Assembly: GCF_003053725.1 (NCBI RefSeq)
Contig: NZ_QAYC01000008.1
Span: 62,001 to 126,000 of the forward strand
Direction: 5' to 3'
Origin: Rhodovulum kholense
GTDB lineage: Bacteria; Pseudomonadota; Alphaproteobacteria; Rhodobacterales; Rhodobacteraceae
Length of the DNA: 64,000 nucleotides
Shown piece by piece: positions 59,786-64,000 of this stretch. A model generated the notes under the pieces. The model did not search any database. It was not told the DNA's origin and saw only the letters and a list, made by a program, of their open reading frames with translations. The translations under genes were made by a program, and so were the position numbers. Each line of letters opens with the position of its first letter. Within the stretch, counting starts at the first letter, position 1.

Positions 59786-61612
59786 ATGACACATGCCCTC
59801 CGGCAGGGTGCCGACGAGCCTCTTGGCGCGGGACAGTCCCGCCCGATGACCGGCAACGAAGCCATCGCCCGCGGCGTCTGGGAGGCCGGCGCCAGGGTCG
59901 CCGCAGCCTATCCCGGCACGCCCTCGACCGAGATCCTGGAAAGCCTCGCGGCCTATCCCGCCGCCGACATCCACGCCCAGTGGTCGACCAACGAGAAGAC
60001 CGCGATGGACGTGGCCATCGGCGCCTCCTTCGCGGGCGCGCGCGCCTTCACCGCGATGAAGCATGTCGGCATGAATGTCGCGGCCGATGCGCTGATGTCC
60101 TTTTCCTATATCGGGGTCAATGGCGGGCTGGTGGTCGCGGTCTGCGACGATCCGGGCATCCATTCTTCGCAGAACGAGCAGGACAGCCGGATCTATGCCC
60201 GCTTCGCCCAGGTGCCGGTGCTGGAGCCCTCGGACGGGCAGGAGGCTCTCGAGTTCACCCGGACCGCGTTCGACCTGTCCGAAGAATACGACTGTCCGGT
60301 CTTCGTGCGCTCGACCACGCGGCTGTCGCATACCCGAAGCGCGGTGACCCTGGGCGCGCGCCAGACACCCGCCGCGCGCGTCTTCGAGGACAATCCCCGC
60401 AAGAACGTGATGATCCCGGCCCATGCCCGGATGCGCCACGGCCATGTGCTGGCGCGCGAGGCGCGGCTGCGCGAGGCCCTGTCGGACAGCCCCCTGAACC
60501 GGGTCGAGCCGGGCGATGCGCGGGTCGGCATCATCACCTCGGGCATCCCCTATACCTATGTGAAGGAATGCCTGCCCGACGTCTCGGTGCTGAAGCTCGG
60601 CGTCACCTGGCCCCTGCCCGACCGGCTGATCCGCGAGTTCTGCGAAGGCGTCGAGCGGGTGATCGTGGTCGAGGAACTGGAACCGCTGATCGAGGACGCG
60701 TTGAAGGCAATGGGGATCGCCTGCGACGGCAAGGCCTTCTTCCCGCGCGAGGGCGAATTCTCGCCCGAGATCGTCCATGACGGGCTGGCGAAGGCCGGGC
60801 TGATGCCCGCGCGGGTCCATGCGGCGCCTTTCGAATTCGCGCCGATGGTGCGCCCGCCGGTCCTCTGCGCGGGTTGCCCGCATGTGGCCTGCTTCATGGC
60901 GCTGGGCGCGCTCGATGCGCGGGTCGCGGGCGATATCGGCTGCTATACGCTGGCCGTGGTCGAGCCGCTGAAGTCGATGGATACCTGCGTCTCGATGGGG
61001 TCGAGCATCGCCAATGCGATCGGCATGGCCAAGGCCGGAACCGAGACCCGGCCGATCGTCGCCACCATCGGCGACTCGACCTTCCTGCATTCGGGCATCC
61101 CGCCCCTGATCGACGCGATCTACAACGATGCCGACATCACCGTCTTCATCCTCGACAACCACATCACCGCGATGACCGGCGGGCAGGACCATCCCGGCAC
61201 CGGCCGCACCCTGCGCGGCGATCCCGCGCCGCGGGTCGATTTCTTCGCGCTGGTCAAGGCGCTGGGCGTGCGCTGGGTGCAGAAGGTCGACAGCTACGAC
61301 ACCGCCTCGATGCAGCGGCAGTTGCGCGAGGCGGTCGCGCACAAGGGCGTGTCGGTGGTGATTTCCGACCGGCCCTGCGTGCTGGACCCGGTGCGGATCA
61401 AGGGCCCGGCGATGGCGGTCGATCAGGACAGTTGCATCGCCTGCCAGGCCTGCATGAACCTCGGCTGCCCGGCCATCACTTGGGCCGAGGGCTGGCACGA
61501 AGGCCGCCACAAGGTGAAGATCGACCCCGAGGCCTGCATCGGCTGCAGTCTGTGCGCGCAGCTTTGCGCCTCGCATTCGATCAAGCCCGCCGACATTGCC
61601 GAACAGGTCTGA
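59786..61612 (+). CDS. iorA: Indolepyruvate ferredoxin oxidoreductase-type alpha subunit
   Basis: A 608-residue fused pyrimidine-domain, thiamine-domain and ferredoxin subunit. It oxidatively decarboxylates aryl or other 2-oxoacids to acyl-CoA. It opens TGNEAIARGVWEAGARVAAAYPGTPSTE. The TPP/Mg segment is GDSTFLHSGIPPLIDAIYND with DNHITAMTGGQ. It ends with two [4Fe-4S] motifs, CIACQACMNLGCP and CIGCSLCAQLC (about 550-595). A CxGC segment, LCAGCPHVACF, matches IorA. The intended substrate (indolepyruvate, phenylpyruvate or others) cannot be fixed. First gene of a four-gene operon. Confidence 0.9.
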   Translation: MTHALRQGADEPLGAGQSRPMTGNEAIARGVWEAGARVAAAYPGTPSTEILESLAAYPAADIHAQWSTNEKTAMDVAIGASFAGARAFTAMKHVGMNVAADALMSFSYIGVNGGLVVAVCDDPGIHSSQNEQDSRIYARFAQVPVLEPSDGQEALEFTRTAFDLSEEYDCPVFVRSTTRLSHTRSAVTLGARQTPAARVFEDNPRKNVMIPAHARMRHGHVLAREARLREALSDSPLNRVEPGDARVGIITSGIPYTYVKECLPDVSVLKLGVTWPLPDRLIREFCEGVERVIVVEELEPLIEDALKAMGIACDGKAFFPREGEFSPEIVHDGLAKAGLMPARVHAAPFEFAPMVRPPVLCAGCPHVACFMALGALDARVAGDIGCYTLAVVEPLKSMDTCVSMGSSIANAIGMAKAGTETRPIVATIGDSTFLHSGIPPLIDAIYNDADITVFILDNHITAMTGGQDHPGTGRTLRGDPAPRVDFFALVKALGVRWVQKVDSYDTASMQRQLREAVAHKGVSVVISDRPCVLDPVRIKGPAMAVDQDSCIACQACMNLGCPAITWAEGWHEGRHKVKIDPEACIGCSLCAQLCASHSIKPADIAEQV

Positions 61613-61615
61613 GCC

Positions 61616-62506
61616 ATGGACAAGCGCAACCGGACGACAAACGTTCTGATCGTCGGCGTCGGCGGACAGGGCGTCATCATGGTCTCGAAGGTGCTGGCCC
61701 AGCTGTGCCAGGAGGCCGGCCATGACGTGAAGCAAAGCGAGGTCCACGGCATGGCCAAGCGCGGCGGCGGCGTCTTCAGCCATGTCCGCTTCGGGGCCAA
61801 GGTCTGGTCGCCGACCATCCCCGAGGGCGAGGTCGACATCCTTGTCGCGCTGGAATGGGCCGAGGGCCTGCGCTGGATCCGGCATCTCAAGCCCGAGACC
61901 GGCACCTTCATCGCCGATTGCCAGAAGATCGTGCCGCCCTTCGCCTGCCGCAGCCGCAAGCGCGGGGCCGAGCCCGCCTATGCGCCCCAGACCCCCGAAG
62001 AGATCATCGACCAGGTCCATGCGGGCTATGTGATGGACGCGACCGGCCTTGCGGCCAATCTGGGCAATGCGCGGGCCGCCAATACCGTGTTGCTGGGCGC
62101 GCTGTCGACCGCGCTCGATTTCCCCGAAGAGGCCTGGGCGCAGGTCATCGCCGCCACCGTCCCGCCCAAATCGGTTCAGATCAACGCCCGGGCCTTCGCC
62201 GAGGGCCGGGCCTGGGCGCTGGGCGGGACCAAGCGGATCGACGTCACCGCCAGCGGGCTGCAGAAATCCCGCGCCGAGGTGCATCACCCGCAGGTCGAGA
62301 CCGTGGTCGAGATCACCGCCGACTGGTGCAAGGGCTGCGACATCTGCGTGAAAAGCTGCCCCGAACGCTGCCTGCGGCTGAACGACCAGCTCAAGGCCGA
62401 ACTGGCGCTGCCCGATCTGTGCACCGGCTGCCAGCTCTGTTCCTGGCTGTGCCCCGACATGGCGATTTCCGTCACCAATACGCCCGTTCAGGAGGCCGCG
62501 TCATGA
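61616..62506 (+). CDS. 2-oxoacid:ferredoxin oxidoreductase gamma (IorB-type) subunit fused to a ferredoxin domain
   Basis: A 296-residue fusion. Residues 1-190 are the gamma domain: NVLIVGVGGQGVIMVSKVLA, then QSEVHGMAKRGGGVFSHVRFG and ARAANTVLLGALS. Residues about 230-285 carry two [4Fe-4S] motifs, CKGCDICVKSCP and CTGCQLCSWLCP, the delta-subunit-like ferredoxin. IorB of known systems has no ferredoxin part. It lies three bases after iorA and overlaps the next gene (ATGA), so it could serve both the IorA and the KorAB-type catalytic units. Confidence 0.85.
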   Translation: MDKRNRTTNVLIVGVGGQGVIMVSKVLAQLCQEAGHDVKQSEVHGMAKRGGGVFSHVRFGAKVWSPTIPEGEVDILVALEWAEGLRWIRHLKPETGTFIADCQKIVPPFACRSRKRGAEPAYAPQTPEEIIDQVHAGYVMDATGLAANLGNARAANTVLLGALSTALDFPEEAWAQVIAATVPPKSVQINARAFAEGRAWALGGTKRIDVTASGLQKSRAEVHHPQVETVVEITADWCKGCDICVKSCPERCLRLNDQLKAELALPDLCTGCQLCSWLCPDMAISVTNTPVQEAAS

Positions 62507-63678
62507 CCGCCCCGTCCCTCGCTGCTGCGCCGCCCGCCCTGACCGGCCGCCGCAACCTGGAAGGCAACGAAGCCTGTGCCCTGGGCGCGATCCGCGCCGG
62601 ATGCCGGTTCTTCGCGGGCTATCCGATTACGCCCTCGTCCGAGGTGGCCGAGACCATGGCCCGCGAGCTGCCGAAAGTCGGCGGCACCTTCATCCAGATG
62701 GAGGACGAGATCGCCTCGATGGGCGCGGTGATCGGCGCCTCGATGGGGGGCGTGACGGCGATGACCGCGACCTCGGGTCCGGGGTTTTCGCTGAAACAGG
62801 AAAACCTCGGCTATGCCTGCGGCGCCGAGATCCCCTGCGTGATCGTCAATGTGATGCGGGGCGGGCCCTCGACCGGGATGCCCACGCGCCCGGCGCAGGG
62901 CGACATCCTGCAGGCACGCTGGGGCACCCATGGCGACCATGCGGTGATCGTGCTGGCCCCGGCCTCGGTCGGCGAGGCCTATTCCGAGACGATCCGCGCG
63001 GTCGAGCTGTCTGAAACCCTGCGGGTGCCGGTCGTGGTGCTGCTGGACGAGGTGATCGGCCATCTGACCGAAACCGTCGATCTGGGTGCCGTGCCCGAGA
63101 CGCCCGGGATCGCCCGGCCCTTCGCCACCGGCCCGCGCGAGGGCTTCCTGCCCTATGCCGAAACCGCCGATCTGGTGCCGCCGATGCCGCGCCCGGGCGA
63201 CGGCTATCGCAGCCATTGCACCGGCCTGACCCATGGCCCGGACGGCTTTCCGACCCAGAACCCCGCCGTCGCCGCCGCCGCGCTGACCCGAACGACCGAC
63301 AAGCTGGTCCTGCACCGCGCCCGGATCGAAAGCTGGCGCGAGCAGGCGACCGAGGATGCCGATCTGCTGATCGTCGCCATCGGCATTTCCGCCCGCGCCG
63401 CGCGGCAGGCGGTGAAGGATTTGCGCGCCGAGGGGCTGAAGGTGGGGCTGTTCCGGCCGGTCACGCTCTGGCCCTTCCCCGAGACGCCGCTGCGCGAGGC
63501 GGTGGCGGCGGCGGGCACGCGCAAGGTTCTGGTGCCCGAGATGAACCAGGGCCAGCTGGTGCTGGAGGTCGAGAGGGTGCTGGCGGGCCGGGCCGAGGTC
63601 GCCGGGCTGTCCCGCATCGATGGCGAGACCCTGACCCCGGACGAGATCGCCGGGGCGGCGCGGGAGGCGCTGAAATGA
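62503..63678 (+). CDS. korA: 2-oxoacid:ferredoxin oxidoreductase alpha subunit (KorA-type)
   Basis: A 391-residue KorA-like subunit holding the pyrimidine domain and transketolase C-terminal domain. It opens GNEACALGAIRAGCRFFAGYPITPSSE, continues with MEDEIASMGAVIGASMGG and ATSGPGFSLKQENLG, and has the CoA-proximal GGPSTGMPTRPAQGD segment. These match 2-oxoglutarate-type enzymes, but branched-chain 2-oxoacids are also possible. Its start overlaps the upstream stop and its stop overlaps the next start. Confidence 0.88.
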   Translation: MTAPSLAAAPPALTGRRNLEGNEACALGAIRAGCRFFAGYPITPSSEVAETMARELPKVGGTFIQMEDEIASMGAVIGASMGGVTAMTATSGPGFSLKQENLGYACGAEIPCVIVNVMRGGPSTGMPTRPAQGDILQARWGTHGDHAVIVLAPASVGEAYSETIRAVELSETLRVPVVVLLDEVIGHLTETVDLGAVPETPGIARPFATGPREGFLPYAETADLVPPMPRPGDGYRSHCTGLTHGPDGFPTQNPAVAAAALTRTTDKLVLHRARIESWREQATEDADLLIVAIGISARAARQAVKDLRAEGLKVGLFRPVTLWPFPETPLREAVAAAGTRKVLVPEMNQGQLVLEVERVLAGRAEVAGLSRIDGETLTPDEIAGAAREALK

Positions 63679-64000
63679 AGGACACCAAGACCGAAAGCGC
63701 CGCGAGCTTCGATGTCAACGACTACCTGCGGCAGGACCGGATGCCGCATTTCCTCTGCCCCGGCTGCGGCCACGGCATCGCACTGCGGGCGCTGCTCTGG
63801 GCGGTGCATGAACAAGGCATCCCGAAGGACCGGCTGGCGGTCGTCTCGGGCATCGGCTGTTCGGGGCGCTTGTCCGCCTATATCGACGCCAACACCTTCC
63901 ACACCACCCATGGCCGGCCGCTGACCTTCGCCACCGGGCTCAAGCTTGCGCGGCCCGACCTGCATGTCATCGTCATCACCGGCGACGGCGACTGTCTGGC
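63675..64000 (+). CDS. korB: 2-oxoacid:ferredoxin oxidoreductase beta subunit (KorB-type), cut by window edge
   Basis: The first 108 codons of the TPP-binding subunit. It has DYLRQDRMPHFLCPGCGHGI with the cluster/TPP-proximal CPGCGHG, then VVSGIGCSGRLSAYID, FHTTHGRPLTFATGLKLA and the start of the TPP motif VITGDGDC. These are standard for KorB. The remainder lies beyond position 64000. The start overlaps the korA stop by four bases. Confidence 0.92.
   Translation, partial: MKDTKTESAASFDVNDYLRQDRMPHFLCPGCGHGIALRALLWAVHEQGIPKDRLAVVSGIGCSGRLSAYIDANTFHTTHGRPLTFATGLKLARPDLHVIVITGDGDCL

Noticed and set aside
59402-62287. 961-codon minus-strand frame opposite the GntR and iorA genes
   Set aside because: No recognisable domain, and it is antisense to well-supported genes; composition-driven.
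1-64000. CRISPR array, insertion sequence, toxin-antitoxin or other defence system
   Set aside because: No regularly spaced repeats, transposase motifs or intact defence genes were seen; the only defence-related sequence is the restriction stump near 50 kb.

Overview
The window is high-GC, densely packed DNA from an alphaproteobacterium, most likely a member of the Rhodobacteraceae (purple non-sulfur / Roseobacter-type). The evidence is the gene content and order: TrcR, COQ9, a membrane-anchored cytochrome c beside pheA, a DUF6324 protein beside mmcB, an nrdR-ribD ... ribE-ribB-ribH-nusB riboflavin block, VPLPA-CTERM proteins, and a tRNA-His of the alphaproteobacterial type (no G-1, discriminator A73). 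Genus cannot be fixed from the sequence alone.

Layout. 1-7.0 kb: housekeeping genes (partial pheA, cytochrome c, trcR, RNase T2, a VPLPA-CTERM surface protein, quinone oxidoreductase, coq9, rpsU, SRPBCC protein, nudC). 7.2-13.6 kb: a metallophosphoesterase/5'-nucleotidase and a two-gene RND efflux pump. 13.6-15.4 kb: tRNA-His, two small genes, and a likely structured RNA of 6S size (about 14653-14814) with its own promoter. 15.6-26.3 kb: the riboflavin block on the minus strand, interrupted by a broken VPLPA-CTERM gene and, on the plus strand, by three capsule genes (kpsS, a Wza-type export lipoprotein, kpsC). 26.5-38.1 kb: a prophage remnant holding only the distal tail/receptor-binding end of a siphophage-like tail locus. 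Its upstream genes are degraded, but a large beta-helix tail spike and neighbouring ORFs are open. 38.2-49.3 kb: ordinary chromosome (hisA, DUF2147, DUF6476, RluD-type synthase, rpoH, an ankyrin protein, an AEC transporter, and the tmk-holB-tatD-MBL and dacC-SPOR groups). 49.5-50.7 kb: tRNA-Ser followed by the C-terminal stump of a restriction/helicase gene.

50.7-59.6 kb is a catabolic island. Two complete TRAP transporters and a family III CoA-transferase lie on the minus strand, divergent from an HMG-CoA-lyase-type enzyme and a GntR/FCD regulator, with a TGTATACA palindrome between them. Together they look like uptake, CoA activation and C-C cleavage of an unidentified organic (hydroxy)acid. 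59.8-64 kb is a 2-oxoacid:ferredoxin oxidoreductase supercluster: an IorA-type subunit, an IorB-type gamma subunit fused to a 2x[4Fe-4S] ferredoxin, and KorA- and KorB-type subunits (the last cut by the window edge), behind a perfect 11-bp inverted repeat. It may channel amino-acid-derived 2-oxoacids into acyl-CoA and reduced ferredoxin. No CRISPR array, insertion sequence, integrase or rRNA was seen.
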